A stretch of DNA of 64,000 bases from an uncultured Curtobacterium sp. (GCA_913778205.1 CAJYUW010000052.1:1-64000); one strand, 5' to 3'; positions 8,058 through 17,505 are shown, counted from the first letter of the stretch. The notes: generated by a model from the sequence alone, not told the origin. Numbers and translations: made by a program.

Positions 8058-8915
8058 TCAGGCGAGCCGGGAGACGCGCACCCAGTCGACGGTCATCTGC
8101 TGCGGGAAGCGTGTGGTCGCGTCCGGGGACCCGGGCCAGCCGCCGCCGACCGCGACGTTGAGGATCACGAAGAACGGCCCGTCGAACACCCACGGGTTCG
8201 TGCCGACGTCCGCACGGGTGACCGTGCGGTACGCCGTCCCGTCCACGGTCCAGGTGATCGCGTCGGGGCGCCAGTCGACGCCGAAGACGTGGAAGTCGTC
8301 GGCGAAGGCGGCGCCGGACGGGTTCCGGTACGTCGCCGAGATGCCGTTCGCCCCCGAGTAGCCGGGACCGTGCACCGTGCCGTGCACGAGCGTGGGCTCG
8401 TACCCGACGTTCTCCATGACGTCGATCTCGCCGCAGGCGGGCCAGCCGACCTGGCCGATGTCGGCGCCGAGCATCCAGAACGCCGGCCAGATGCCCTGCC
8501 CGCGGGGGATCCTGATGCGGGCCTCCACCCGGCCGTACTGTGCGGTGTAGGTGCCCTCCGACTTCAGACGGGCGGAGGTGTAGCTGCCGTCGGCCTCGCG
8601 GCGGGCGGTGATGACGAGGTTCCCGCTGCCGTCCAGCTGCGCATTCCGCCGGGCGTCGGTGTAGGTCTCCAGCTCACCGTTGCCCCATCCGCCGGCACCG
8701 AGGTCGTACCGCCAGATCGCGGGGTTCGGCGCGCTGCCCGCGGCACCGTCGAACTCGTCGGCTGCGAGGAGGGTCGTGGTCGTCCCCGAGGTCGCGGCGC
8801 GTGCCGTGTCCGTGCCCGACGCGAGCGCTGCGACCGCTGCGGTGGCGGTCGCTGCGGCACCGGTGAGGCCGAGCGCCACGAAGCGTCGACGGTCGATGGC
8901 TGGTCCCTGGTCCAT
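8058..8915 (-). CDS. Secreted GH16 endo-beta-glucanase
   Basis: 285 residues. The N-terminus DRRRFVALGLTGAAA is a twin-arginine style export signal ending near ARAA (residue 41). The rest is a single GH16 beta-sandwich with the catalytic motif GEIDVMENVG: Glu163 nucleophile, Asp165 and Glu168 acid/base. The motif has the extra Met of the beta-bulge type (ExDxxE) found in laminarinases (beta-1,3-glucanases), so beta-1,3- or mixed-linkage glucan is the likely substrate. ATG 8915 has no clear Shine-Dalgarno, but CACAAT lies six bases upstream and could be a leaderless -10. It could attack fungal, algal or plant glucan. Confidence 0.88.
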   Translation of the reverse strand: MDQGPAIDRRRFVALGLTGAAATATAAVAALASGTDTARAATSGTTTTLLAADEFDGAAGSAPNPAIWRYDLGAGGWGNGELETYTDARRNAQLDGSGNLVITARREADGSYTSARLKSEGTYTAQYGRVEARIRIPRGQGIWPAFWMLGADIGQVGWPACGEIDVMENVGYEPTLVHGTVHGPGYSGANGISATYRNPSGAAFADDFHVFGVDWRPDAITWTVDGTAYRTVTRADVGTNPWVFDGPFFVILNVAVGGGWPGSPDATTRFPQQMTVDWVRVSRLA

Positions 8916-9064
8916 GGAGGGATTGTGCCGCCTGCCCTCGGCCCGCACCAGCGATGGGCCGCGATGCGCAGGGTCCGTGGCGCGCGTCTGCGCCGTCGGA
9001 CCGTCAGCTGCCAGAGCGTCAGCGCGTCAGGTGCCAGAGCGTCAGCTGCCAGAGCGTCAGCGCG

Positions 9065-9328
9065 TCAGCGCGTCAGGTGCCAGAGGAGCGGGAGGACGAG
9101 TCCCGCGACCCAGGCGGCGACGACGAGCAGTCCACCGATCGCGATCCAGCGACGACGCCGGCGGAGCTTGGGGCTGCGCTCTTCACCCCACATCTGTGCG
9201 CGCACGAGGACGCGGTTGGCCTGGTCGACGACCTTCCGCACCTCGGGGTCGTCGAGCGGGAGGGAGCCGGACCTGGCGTGCTCGGCGATGGCGGTCGCCT
9301 CCTCGACGGTCAGCTCGTCCTTGCGCAT
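9065..9328 (-). CDS. Small tail-anchored membrane protein, function unknown
   Basis: 87 residues: an acidic, helical N-terminal half (MRKDELTVEEATAIAEHARSG, then PEVRKVVDQANRVLV), a basic patch KLRRRRRW, and one hydrophobic helix at about 62-82 with a short C-terminus. I do not recognise the family. ATG 9328 lies inside the 3' end of the HD-domain gene, so the two overlap by 19 bp and are probably co-transcribed. Direct repeats (CAG-rich, about 9000-9075) follow its stop. Confidence 0.65.
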   Translation of the reverse strand: MRKDELTVEEATAIAEHARSGSLPLDDPEVRKVVDQANRVLVRAQMWGEERSPKLRRRRRWIAIGGLLVVAAWVAGLVLPLLWHLTR

Positions 9329-10443
9329 GGGTCCATCGTCGCATCCGTGGAGTCCGTCGCGCTCGCGTTCGTCGCGTCCGCGTGCGTGATCGTCGCGTTC
9401 GCGACCACCGTGCCCGTGCCCGTTCCCGTGCCCGTCGTGTTCGTGCCCGTCATGCCTGTGCCCGTCGTGCCCGCGTCCGCGTCGTAGCGCACCGCGACCT
9501 CGTACGGCAGGGACGCCTGCAGTTCGTCGACGCGGGGATCGTGCACCGGTCGGCCGTCGGCGGTCGGGAGGTCGAGGTAGCTGCGACGGACGACGTGGCG
9601 GTACACGCCGACGCCGGACGTCCGGCCGACCCGGAGCCGCCACCGCTCGGGGTGCCGGCGGAGCGCGAGCGCCTCGGACGCGGTCGAGGGATGGGTGGCG
9701 AGCACGGCCCACAGCTCGTCGTCGGTCGCCGCCGCGAGCCCGGTGTCGTCGAGCGCGCCGTCCGTCACGGCCCGGGACACGAGCGCACGGAGCACCGTGA
9801 CGGGCACGAGGTTGGCGGTCGACCGCTGTGCACGGGCTTCGCGGACGGCGAGGTCGACCAGCTCTGCGGCGTCGTCGGGGTCGGCGTCGACCGCACCGTC
9901 GACGAGTCGCAGCCGGCGGAGCAGCTCGTGCGGGGGTGTCGTCGTGCGCCCGTGCGCCTGCCCGCTCCGCAGGAACGAGTCGAGGTGGTCGAGCTTGAGT
10001 CCGCCGTGCGACGGCGTCAGCACCGAGGTCACGCGACCGTCGTCGATGGCGACGACCCGTTCGGCGTCGATCGGGTGGTCCGCGGCGAGTGACCGGACCG
10101 CGGCACGTCCGAGGGTGTGGTGCTCGAGGCCCGCGATGCCCTCGAGTGTGTGGCTGAACGGCAGGTGCCCGACGTCGTGGAGCAGGGCCGTGGTGCGGGC
10201 GTCGTGGTCGTCCGGGGCGAAGTGGGCGACGAGGGCCAGGACGCCGAGGGAGTGCTCGAGCCGGGAGTACGCCTGCGTCGTGGTGATCGACGCGGCACCG
10301 GCGTGGGCGACGAACGCGAGACGGCGGAGGGGCCACGAGCTGAGCAGGCCGCGTTCGGTCGGGGTGAGCGCGACCTCGACACGCCAGAGCGGGTCGAACC
10401 ACACTCCGTCGTGGCCCAGGGTGTCCACCGCGTCGTCGTGCAC
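9310..10443 (-). CDS. HD-domain phosphohydrolase (SAMHD1/dNTPase-like)
   Basis: 377 residues. The metal ligands of the HD superfamily are visible: SRLEHSLG, LLHDVGHLPFSHTLE and KLDHLD. The order and the HDxxH-like region fit the YdhJ/SAMHD1-like branch that removes phosphates from nucleotides, but the substrate cannot be read from sequence. The last ~57 residues are a Thr/Gly/Ala tail (GTGTGTGT-like), encoded by short GTGCCC/GTTCCC repeats at about 9405-9480, and look unstructured. GTG at 10443 is six bases after TAGCGT, so the message is likely leaderless. Confidence 0.82.
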   Translation of the reverse strand: MHDDAVDTLGHDGVWFDPLWRVEVALTPTERGLLSSWPLRRLAFVAHAGAASITTTQAYSRLEHSLGVLALVAHFAPDDHDARTTALLHDVGHLPFSHTLEGIAGLEHHTLGRAAVRSLAADHPIDAERVVAIDDGRVTSVLTPSHGGLKLDHLDSFLRSGQAHGRTTTPPHELLRRLRLVDGAVDADPDDAAELVDLAVREARAQRSTANLVPVTVLRALVSRAVTDGALDDTGLAAATDDELWAVLATHPSTASEALALRRHPERWRLRVGRTSGVGVYRHVVRRSYLDLPTADGRPVHDPRVDELQASLPYEVAVRYDADAGTTGTGMTGTNTTGTGTGTGTVVANATITHADATNASATDSTDATMDPCARTS

Positions 10444-10449
10444 ACCCCC

Positions 10450-10455
10450 ACGCTA
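10450..10455 (-). promoter_or_regulatory. -10 hexamer of the HD-domain gene (leaderless)
   Basis: TAGCGT on the minus strand lies exactly six bases before the GTG at 10443. No Shine-Dalgarno is present between them, so transcription should begin at or next to the start codon. Confidence 0.6.
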
Positions 10456-10530
10456 GCGGTCGGCACCGACGCTCCCGCCCCGGGCGCTCCGTGTCCCGCT
10501 GTGGCGGATCCGGGCGGATCCGGGCGGGGC

Positions 10531-10575
10531 CGGACGGGAGGCACGGGGCGGGGCCGACCCGTGCCTCCCGGCCGT
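10531..10575. repeat. Dispersed palindrome, family A; likely terminator after GH125
   Basis: Arms CGGACGGGAGGCACGGG and CCCGTGCCTCCCGGCCG close on a short GC loop. It abuts the stop of the GH125 gene and sits between that gene and the start region of the HD gene. Confidence 0.75.
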
Positions 10576-11933
10576 CACGTGGTCGCCCGGGCGACGCACG
10601 TGGCACGCGTCAGCGACGTGCCCGCGTCCTCGGCCACCGCGAACGCGAGTTCGCAGAACATCGCGTCCGCCCACGAGAACCACGGACGCGAGAACGCCGA
10701 GGGGTCGTCCACGTCGAAGGACTCGTGCATGCGCCCGGTGCCGGCGTCCGTCGCGAGCAGCACGTCGAGCAGCTCCCGGCGGCGGGACGGCGTGCCCGTG
10801 AGGCCCTCGACCGCGAGCGCGATCGGCCACACCCGGTCCGGCAACGTGTGCGGGCTCCCGATGCCCGAGGCCGCCGAGCCGCTGAACCAGTACGGGTTGT
10901 CCGGCCCGAGGACGAACGCCCGGGTCGCGGTGGCGATCGCCGGGTCGAGGACGTCCGGCGCGTCGAGCGGCAGCGACAGGAGCGACGGGGTGTTCGCGTC
11001 GTCCATGAGCACCACTCCGCCGAGCCCGTCGACCTCGTACGCGTAGACCTGCGTGCCGGGGTCGCGCGGGTGCGGGACGACACCGTGCTCGGTCACGCCA
11101 CGCAGGATGTCGTCGCGGAGCGCGGTCGCGTCGGCGGCCAGCTCCCGGTCCGCCCAGACGTCGGCCGCGAGCGTCGCCAGGTCGCCGAGTGCGGACGCGG
11201 CGTGCAGGTTCTCCGGCACGTTGTAGCCGTAGGTGCAGGCGTCGTCGGAGGGACGGAAGCCGCACCACGTCATGCCGGTGACCGCGACGGGGGTGCCGCG
11301 ACCCTCGCGGACGAGCGTCTCGGTCGGCTCGGGGGCGTCACGGACGAAGCGGTACGCGGAGCGGTCGTGGTCGGTCTCGAGCCGGAGCTGGTCGACGACC
11401 GTCCGGGCGACCGCGTGGGCCTGAGGACCGAGGTGGTCGGTGCGGCCGGTCGCGCGGTGGACCGCTGCGGCGAACTGCACCGGGTACGCGAGGCTGTCGA
11501 CTTCGTACTTCTGTTCCCAGACGGACGGGTCGTCGCAGAGGTCGCGGTCGTCGTGGTGGGCGCCGGTCGGGCCGCGGTTGAAGGCGTTCGCGTACGGGTC
11601 GTGGGCGATGCAGGCGAACTGCCGCCGGACGACGGCGACGAGGACGTCGGCGAGCTCCCGGGCGGCGGCGGCGAGCGGCGCCGCCGCCGACGGGGAGACC
11701 GCCGCGACCAGCCGCAGGTAGGGGAGCATCTGCGTCGTCGAGTCGCGCATCCACATCGCCGGGATGTCCCCGGTGATGACGAATGCGGTGCCGTCGTCGT
11801 CGATCGTGATGGTGTCCTCGAGCGTTCGGCGCAGCGCCGCCTCGACCACGTCGCCGGCCCGCTCGCCGGCGCTGCCCCGGACGGCGTCGGCCGCGGTCCG
11901 GAGCAGCCCGGCGACGCCCTCGCTGACGATCAC
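10575..11933 (-). CDS. GH125 exo-alpha-1,6-mannosidase (DUF1237)
   Basis: 452 residues covering a whole GH125 (alpha/alpha)6 barrel. Family landmarks include GDIPAMWMRDSTTQMLPY, RQFACIAHDPYANAFN, WEQKYEVDSLAYP, GMTWCGFRPSDDACTYGYNVPENL, DDANTPSLLSLPL and the C-terminal MHESFD...FSWADAMFCEL. Known members are inverting enzymes that remove alpha-1,6-linked mannose from the non-reducing end. No signal peptide is present, so it works on imported oligosaccharides. GTG 11933 overlaps the upstream dehydrogenase stop by 4 bp. It is the last gene of the sugar ABC operon that begins at 17439. Confidence 0.9.
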   Translation of the reverse strand: MIVSEGVAGLLRTAADAVRGSAGERAGDVVEAALRRTLEDTITIDDDGTAFVITGDIPAMWMRDSTTQMLPYLRLVAAVSPSAAAPLAAAARELADVLVAVVRRQFACIAHDPYANAFNRGPTGAHHDDRDLCDDPSVWEQKYEVDSLAYPVQFAAAVHRATGRTDHLGPQAHAVARTVVDQLRLETDHDRSAYRFVRDAPEPTETLVREGRGTPVAVTGMTWCGFRPSDDACTYGYNVPENLHAASALGDLATLAADVWADRELAADATALRDDILRGVTEHGVVPHPRDPGTQVYAYEVDGLGGVVLMDDANTPSLLSLPLDAPDVLDPAIATATRAFVLGPDNPYWFSGSAASGIGSPHTLPDRVWPIALAVEGLTGTPSRRRELLDVLLATDAGTGRMHESFDVDDPSAFSRPWFSWADAMFCELAFAVAEDAGTSLTRATCVARATT

Positions 11934-12973
11934 ACCGACACCGCGGCCGTGCGCACCGGCGCGATCGTCCCGGTGCGGGCGCCCTCGTACGCGGCGAGGA
12001 TCATCCCGAGGACGGCGAGGCCCTCGCGCTCGGTGTGGATCGGGCGCGTGCCGTCGCGGAGGCAGGCGCCGAACGCGGCGATCTCGGCGGAGAACGTGTC
12101 GACCTCGTCGAAGGTCAGGGTCTCGCTGGTGGTCGGTCGACCGTCGGGGTCGTGGAGGTCCCAGCGGAGCGTCGTGCCGTCGCTGGTCAGTGCTCCGAGC
12201 TCGCCCACGACGCTGAACCGCTCCGTCCCGGCGGCCGGCTCGTACGCCCAGCTCGTGACGAGCTGTCCGACCGCGCCGTTGTCGAAGCGGAACAGGCACT
12301 GCGCGGAGTCCTCGCCCTCCATGAAGGCCAGGCGGTGGGTCGAGAGCATCGCGGTGGCCGACACGGGGACGCCGCCGGCGAGGTGCATGAGCAGGTAGCT
12401 CGGGTGGTACCCGGTGTCGATGAGTTCGCCGCCGCCGCTCGTCGACGCGTGCGCGCGCCAGCCCATGTTCGACGGGTCGAAGTCGTTCCGGAACGAGTCG
12501 GTGGTGCGGACCTCGTAGACGGTGCCGAGCGCGCCGCCGTCGATCAGTTCCTTCGCCTTCGCGACCGCCGGCATGAAGAGCTGGTTGTGGGCGCACATGA
12601 GGGTGACCCCGGCCTCGCGGACGGCGGTCTCGACGTCCGCGGCCTCCTCCGGGGTGAGGCAGAGCGGCTTCTCGCAGAGGACGTGCTTGCCGGCGCGGGC
12701 TGCGGCGACGATCGCGTCGCGGTGCAGGTGGTGCGGCAGGCAGATGTCCACGGCGTCGATGTCGGCACGGTCGAGCATCTCGCGGTAGTCGGTGAACGCG
12801 GGCACGCCGAGTTCGGTCCCGCGGGCCTCGGCGGTCGCGGGCACCGCGTCGGCGACGGCGCCGATCGTGATGACGTCGGCGTGCTCGCGGTAGCCGGTGA
12901 TGTGGGACGTCGCGATGCCGCCGCCGCCGATGAGGCCGACGCGGATCGGGGTGGGGAGGGGGCTGTTGGTCAT
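11930..12973 (-). CDS. Gfo/Idh/MocA family oxidoreductase (1)
   Basis: 347 residues. An N-terminal Rossmann fold carries VGLIGGGGIATSHI for NAD(P), then ICLPHHLHRD and the EKPLCLTPEEA motif with the catalytic Lys region. The C-terminal alpha/beta domain includes GGGELIDTGYHPSYLL, where the His is the usual catalytic position. It likely oxidises or epimerises a sugar or sugar alcohol released from the imported glycan. ATG 12973 follows GGAG. It lies 54 bp after the second dehydrogenase of the same family and overlaps GH125, so both reductases serve the same pathway. Confidence 0.87.
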   Translation of the reverse strand: MTNSPLPTPIRVGLIGGGGIATSHITGYREHADVITIGAVADAVPATAEARGTELGVPAFTDYREMLDRADIDAVDICLPHHLHRDAIVAAARAGKHVLCEKPLCLTPEEAADVETAVREAGVTLMCAHNQLFMPAVAKAKELIDGGALGTVYEVRTTDSFRNDFDPSNMGWRAHASTSGGGELIDTGYHPSYLLMHLAGGVPVSATAMLSTHRLAFMEGEDSAQCLFRFDNGAVGQLVTSWAYEPAAGTERFSVVGELGALTSDGTTLRWDLHDPDGRPTTSETLTFDEVDTFSAEIAAFGACLRDGTRPIHTEREGLAVLGMILAAYEGARTGTIAPVRTAAVSV

Positions 12974-13027
12974 GGGTGTTCTCCGGTCGGTGTGGTGCTG
13001 GGTCTCGGTCGGCGGGTCGGGGTGGAG

Positions 13028-14008
13028 TCAGGCGGTGACGGGGGTCCGGGCCGCCGCGTTGGCCGCGACGACGAGCCGGGTGAGCTCGACCGCCCGCGCG
13101 ACGTTGTCGTCGGCGTGCGTGCCGTCGTGCACGTGCGTCACCCACTGCGCGAACGCGTCGGGGCCGTCCTCGGGCACCGGTAGGTCGACTGTGTCGCCGC
13201 CGTACCCGGGCCCGCCGGCGGTGAGGCGGTTCCCGTCGTCGGTGTAGGAGACCCGGCCGGTTGTGCCGAACAGGTCGATCGTGAACGGTGTGCCCGCGAC
13301 GAAGCCCGCCTCGATGACCCCGATCGCCTGCGACGGGTACCCGACCGTGACGACCGCGTGGTCCTCGACGGCGCGACCGGTCAGTGATCGGTACACCGCC
13401 GACACGGAGTCCGGCGCTGCACCGAGGAACAGCTGCGTCAGGTACACCGGGTGGCAGCCGAGGTCGGTCAGGGCCCCGCCGATCGCCGTCGCGGGGTCGA
13501 AGAACCGATCCGGCAGCCAGGGTGCGATCGCGCCGTCGTGCGACAGTCGGACGCGGGCGTACGTGAGCTCGCCGAGGCGGCCGCTCGCGATCTCGTCCCG
13601 GATCGCCCTCGTGTACCCGTGGTACAGCCGGGGGAGCGAGACGACGAGCGCGACGCCGACCTCGTCGCAGGCGCGGACGATCGCTTCGCACTCCTCGACG
13701 GTCGGCGCGAGCAGCTCCTCGGTGAAGACGTGCTTGCCGGCGCGGGCGGCGCGGGTGATGACGTCGTGGTGCACGTCGGTGGAGGTGGTGATCGTCACGG
13801 CGTCGACGTCGTCCCGGGCGAGGAGCGCGTCGAGGTCGCCCGTGTACGGCACGCCGAAGCGCTCGGCGCCCTCGCGGCCGCGGGCCTCGTCGTCGTCCCA
13901 GACGGCGACGAGTTCGGTGTCGGGGTGGTCGACGGTCTGCTGGGCGTAGTCGCCGGCGTGGACGTGCCAGAAGCCGAGGACGGCGACACGGAGGGGTGCG
14001 GTGGGCAT
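13028..14008 (-). CDS. Gfo/Idh/MocA family oxidoreductase (2)
   Basis: 326 residues. The Rossmann start VAVLGFWHVHAGDYAQQ lacks the full GxGxxG, having G-F-W-H-V-H instead, a variant known in this superfamily. KHVFTEELLAPTVEECEA replaces the usual EKP with EEL, so the conserved Lys is missing, and GGALTDLGCHPVYLTQLFLG holds the His position. The divergence from gene 11930-12973 suggests a different substrate or a partner step rather than a recent duplicate. ATG 14008 has AAGGA upstream. It lies between the binding-protein gene and the first dehydrogenase. Confidence 0.83.
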   Translation of the reverse strand: MPTAPLRVAVLGFWHVHAGDYAQQTVDHPDTELVAVWDDDEARGREGAERFGVPYTGDLDALLARDDVDAVTITTSTDVHHDVITRAARAGKHVFTEELLAPTVEECEAIVRACDEVGVALVVSLPRLYHGYTRAIRDEIASGRLGELTYARVRLSHDGAIAPWLPDRFFDPATAIGGALTDLGCHPVYLTQLFLGAAPDSVSAVYRSLTGRAVEDHAVVTVGYPSQAIGVIEAGFVAGTPFTIDLFGTTGRVSYTDDGNRLTAGGPGYGGDTVDLPVPEDGPDAFAQWVTHVHDGTHADDNVARAVELTRLVVAANAAARTPVTA

Positions 14009-14127
14009 GGGTGCGGTCCTTGTCGTCGGGGGCGGCGCGTCCGGTGACGCGCGGGTCGCGCTGGTGGTGGGGTGCGGCGGGTCGGCCTGGAGGCGCGGGG
14101 CGCGCCGCTCGGGCGGGCTGCGGTCCG

Positions 14128-15516
14128 CTAGATGCGGACCTTGTCGTAGTCCTTCGGCAGCGCGAAGGGCGCGTAGGTCTGCATCATCGGGTCGACGCGG
14201 TTCTGTGCCCGCTCGACGGCCTGCTCGGGGGTCGCGGTGCCGAGGAGCACGCTCGAGCGCGCGTCGGCGAGGGAGTCCCACCAGGCGCCGCCGACGGGCA
14301 GCGGCGGCCGGCAGGTGCTCGAGGTGATCGACTCGGTGAAGTACCGGATCGACTTCGCCGAGCCGTTCGGGTCCTCGAGCGCGGCGATGTTCGTCGGCAC
14401 GCTCGTCGCCGGCACCATGTAGGTCTCCTGGCCGCGCTTGCCCGTGAAGTACTTCATCAGCTCCCAGACCGCCCTGGTCTTCTTCGACCCCTTCGGCAGG
14501 CAGAGCGCGTAGCCGCCCGACCAGGTGTACTTCGGGTCGCCCTCCTGCTGCACCGGCAGGTACGCGGTCGTCCAGTCGAGGTCCTTCGGGCCGAAGTTGT
14601 CGAAGCTCTGGATGGTCGACGGCACGCTCACCATGAACGCCATCCGGTTGCCCATGAACGCCGTCTGTCCCGGCGGGTGCCCGGTCGGCTCGTAGGTCGC
14701 GATGAAGGTGTCGGCCGCGCGGTAGTCCAGGCGCTCCGCCCAGTCGCCGTAGAAGTCGTAGATCCGCCGGACGCTCGCGGAGTCCATCGTCATCCGGGAG
14801 TCCTGCTGGTCGTAGTACGACGCACCGAGCCCGAGACCCCAGGTGAACGGCCACCCCTCGCCGTACCAGGGGAGCAGCCCCATGTGCGTGTAGTCGCCGG
14901 CGGACTTCTTCGTGACCTGCTTGCTGACCTCCCACATCCGGTCCATCGTCACCGGGCCGTTCTGCTCCCAGTCGAACTCGTCGAGGTCGACCCCGGCGTC
15001 CTTGAGCATCGTGCGGTTGACGAACATGCCGCGGGCGTCGGTGTCGTGCGGCAGGCCGTACGTCTTGCCCTCGTAGGACACCTCGCCGACGGCGAACCCG
15101 AGCCACTGCGACAGGAACTCCTCCTTCGACTGGTCCTCGTACTCGGCGATGAGGTCGTCGATGGGTTCGATGAGCCCGATCGCGGCGTACTGCGCGGCGC
15201 TGAACCGGTCGAGCAGCCAGAGGTCCGGCGCGGTGCCGCCGCGGACGGCCGTGATGATGCTCGTCGCGTCACCGGTGCCCTGCGAGGGGACCTGGTTGAC
15301 GACGACGTCGACATCGGGGTGCAGCTCCTTGAACTGGTTGATCACCTTCGTCTGGAACGGGACGAACGTGCCCGTGACGCCCCAGAGCGACACCTGGTCC
15401 GGGTTCGACGACCGGGATCCGGTGGCGCACCCCGCGGCGAGCAGCGCGAGGGCTCCGGCGCCGGCGGTGGCGGTCGCCCCGCGGAGGAAGGAACGGCGGC
15501 TGAACGCGGAGGTCAT
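14128..15516 (-). CDS. Sugar ABC transporter substrate-binding lipoprotein (family 1)
   Basis: 462 residues. The N-terminus RRSFLRGATATAGAGALAL followed by LLAAGCATG combines a twin-arginine signal with a lipobox (Cys about residue 29), so the protein is probably exported folded and anchored to the membrane by lipid. The mature part is a family 1 solute-binding protein (TAPDLWLLDRFSAAQY, GKTYGLPHDTDARGMFVN, MAFMVSVPST, KYFTGKRGQE). ATG 15516 overlaps the upstream permease stop by 4 bp. With the two permeases and GH125 downstream, mannose-containing oligosaccharide is the likely ligand. Confidence 0.9.
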   Translation of the reverse strand: MTSAFSRRSFLRGATATAGAGALALLAAGCATGSRSSNPDQVSLWGVTGTFVPFQTKVINQFKELHPDVDVVVNQVPSQGTGDATSIITAVRGGTAPDLWLLDRFSAAQYAAIGLIEPIDDLIAEYEDQSKEEFLSQWLGFAVGEVSYEGKTYGLPHDTDARGMFVNRTMLKDAGVDLDEFDWEQNGPVTMDRMWEVSKQVTKKSAGDYTHMGLLPWYGEGWPFTWGLGLGASYYDQQDSRMTMDSASVRRIYDFYGDWAERLDYRAADTFIATYEPTGHPPGQTAFMGNRMAFMVSVPSTIQSFDNFGPKDLDWTTAYLPVQQEGDPKYTWSGGYALCLPKGSKKTRAVWELMKYFTGKRGQETYMVPATSVPTNIAALEDPNGSAKSIRYFTESITSSTCRPPLPVGGAWWDSLADARSSVLLGTATPEQAVERAQNRVDPMMQTYAPFALPKDYDKVRI

Positions 15517-16430
15517 TTGAAGCTCCCGATCTGGACGCCCTTGAGGAACGTCCGCTGGAACACGAAGAACAGGACCACGAGCGGCAGGATGATGAGCACC
15601 GACGCCGCCATCAGCTGGTTGAACTGGAAGTCCTGCGAGTTGTTGAGCCGGAACACCTGGAGGCCGATCGACAGCGTCTGCACGCGCTGGTCCTGCAGGT
15701 AGATGAGCGGTCCGAGGAAGTCGTTCCAGGCGCCGACCGCGGCGAAGATGCCGACCGTCACGAGTGCCGCGCGGGCCTGCGGGAACACGATCGTCCAGAG
15801 GATCCGCCACTCGGACGCACCGTCCATGCGGGCGGCGTCGAGGAGGTCCTTCGGGATCTGCAGGAGGAACTGCCGCAGCAGGAACGTGTAGAACGCGGAC
15901 CCGAACAGCGCCGGCACCACGAGGGGCAGGAACGTGTTGATCCACCCGAGCCGCGCGTACAGGTCGAACATCGGGATGAGCGTCACCGGGAACGGGATGA
16001 ACAGCGTCGCGAGCACGACGTAGAACAGCCGGTCACGGCCCCGCCACTCGATGCAGGCGAACCCGTACGCGATGACGAGGTTCGACACGACCGAGAACGC
16101 CGTCACCAGGAGCGTGATCACCAGCGTGTTCCGGAAGAACGTGAAGAACGGCATCGCCTGCACGGCCTGGGCGAAGTTCCCCCAGTCGAGCCAGTGCGGG
16201 AACCAGGTCGCCGGGAACGCCCCGAGCTCGGAGTTGCTCTTCAACGCCGAGATGACCATCCAGTAGATCGGGATGAGGAACAGCACGCTCATCGCGACGA
16301 GCACGACCCGGGCCGTGATCGACGACCAGACGGACCGGACGGACCCGTCCGCGTTGCGGGAGCTGCCGCGGTCGCCACGGGTGGAGCGCGCGCCGGCGGT
16401 GGTGATGGACTTCGTGGTCTCGGTGGTCAT
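15513..16430 (-). CDS. Sugar ABC transporter permease (MalG type)
   Basis: 305 residues with a long basic N-terminus, six membrane helices and the EAA loop DAARMDGASEWRILWTIVFPQA that docks to the ATPase. The end VFQRTFLKGVQIGSFK is typical of MalG-type (CUT1) permeases. It follows the MalF-type gene by 4 bp and overlaps the binding-protein gene. No ATPase gene lies in the operon, so a shared MsiK-like ATPase elsewhere is expected. Confidence 0.92.
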   Translation of the reverse strand: MTTETTKSITTAGARSTRGDRGSSRNADGSVRSVWSSITARVVLVAMSVLFLIPIYWMVISALKSNSELGAFPATWFPHWLDWGNFAQAVQAMPFFTFFRNTLVITLLVTAFSVVSNLVIAYGFACIEWRGRDRLFYVVLATLFIPFPVTLIPMFDLYARLGWINTFLPLVVPALFGSAFYTFLLRQFLLQIPKDLLDAARMDGASEWRILWTIVFPQARAALVTVGIFAAVGAWNDFLGPLIYLQDQRVQTLSIGLQVFRLNNSQDFQFNQLMAASVLIILPLVVLFFVFQRTFLKGVQIGSFK

Positions 16431-16434
16431 GGCG

Positions 16435-17439
16435 TCACTCCCCGGTCACGTCGTAGTTCACGAACCGCTTGGACAGCCAGTACACGAGCCCCGACAGGAG
16501 CATCCCGGCCAGGAACAGCAGGACCGCCATCGCGCTCGCGAACCCGAGCTGCGCGTAGCTGAACGCGTTCTTGTAGAGGTAGAGCATGTAGAACAACGTC
16601 CCGTTGTCCGGACTGCCGAGCCCACCCGTCCCGGACGAGATCACGTACGCCTCCGTGAACACCTGCAGGCCGTTGCTGATCCCGGTGATGAGGTTGAACA
16701 GGATCACGGGGGAGAGCAGCGGCAGCGTCAGCGCGAAGAACTGCCGCACCGGCCCCGCCCCGTCCACACGCGCCGCCTCGTAGAGCGTCTTCGGGATGCC
16801 CCGCATGCCCGCGAGGAAGATCAGCGCAGCGTTCCCGGCCCCCATCTGCGCGAGCGCGACGATGACCAGCTTCGCGGTGGTCGGGTCGCCGAGCAGGTTC
16901 GTCGCCGGCACGCCGACGAGCTTGAGCGCCTGGTTCACGATCCCCGTCTGCGGGTTGACGAGCACGACGAAGATGAACGCGAGCGCGAACGTCGGGATGA
17001 GCGACGGGATGTACAGCGCGGTGCGGTACCAGCTGATCTCCCGCACGTCCTGGTTCATGGCGATCGCGATGACGATCGCGACCACGATGCCCACCGGCAC
17101 CGCGATCACGGCGTAGAACACCGTGTTGCCCACCGCCGTGTGCACGAGCGGGTCGATGAACGCCGCGACGTAGTTGCCGAACCCGACCCACGTGGCGCCC
17201 TGCATGCCCGAGTACCGCGTCAGGCTGATCGCGAACGAGTACACCAGCGGGTACCCGATGAACACGAGCACGCCCACGATCCACGGGGACACGAAGGCGA
17301 GCCCGATCCGCAGGCGGCGCTTCTCCGCCGCCGTCCACGGGTGCCGGTCACGGTGGCGTCTGCCGGACCCCGCGGTGGTGATGCTGCGCGTCGTCGGCCT
17401 CGGAGGTGCTGCGGTCCCTGTTCGTGTCGTCGTCGTCAC
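16435..17439 (-). CDS. Sugar ABC transporter permease (MalF type)
   Basis: 334 residues with a basic cytoplasmic N-terminus (~35 residues), six membrane helices and the EAA motif EAARVDGAGPVRQFFALTLPLLSP. It is the first gene of the operon. GTG 17439 is supported by GAGAGGA nine bases upstream. It forms the channel with the MalG-type protein encoded 4 bp downstream. Confidence 0.92.
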   Translation of the reverse strand: MTTTTRTGTAAPPRPTTRSITTAGSGRRHRDRHPWTAAEKRRLRIGLAFVSPWIVGVLVFIGYPLVYSFAISLTRYSGMQGATWVGFGNYVAAFIDPLVHTAVGNTVFYAVIAVPVGIVVAIVIAIAMNQDVREISWYRTALYIPSLIPTFALAFIFVVLVNPQTGIVNQALKLVGVPATNLLGDPTTAKLVIVALAQMGAGNAALIFLAGMRGIPKTLYEAARVDGAGPVRQFFALTLPLLSPVILFNLITGISNGLQVFTEAYVISSGTGGLGSPDNGTLFYMLYLYKNAFSYAQLGFASAMAVLLFLAGMLLSGLVYWLSKRFVNYDVTGE

Positions 17440-17505
17440 GAGCGTCCTCTCGGATCCCGGGCCACCCCGATGTGGCCACGGTCGAACGGAGCGTCATGTT
17501 CAATC

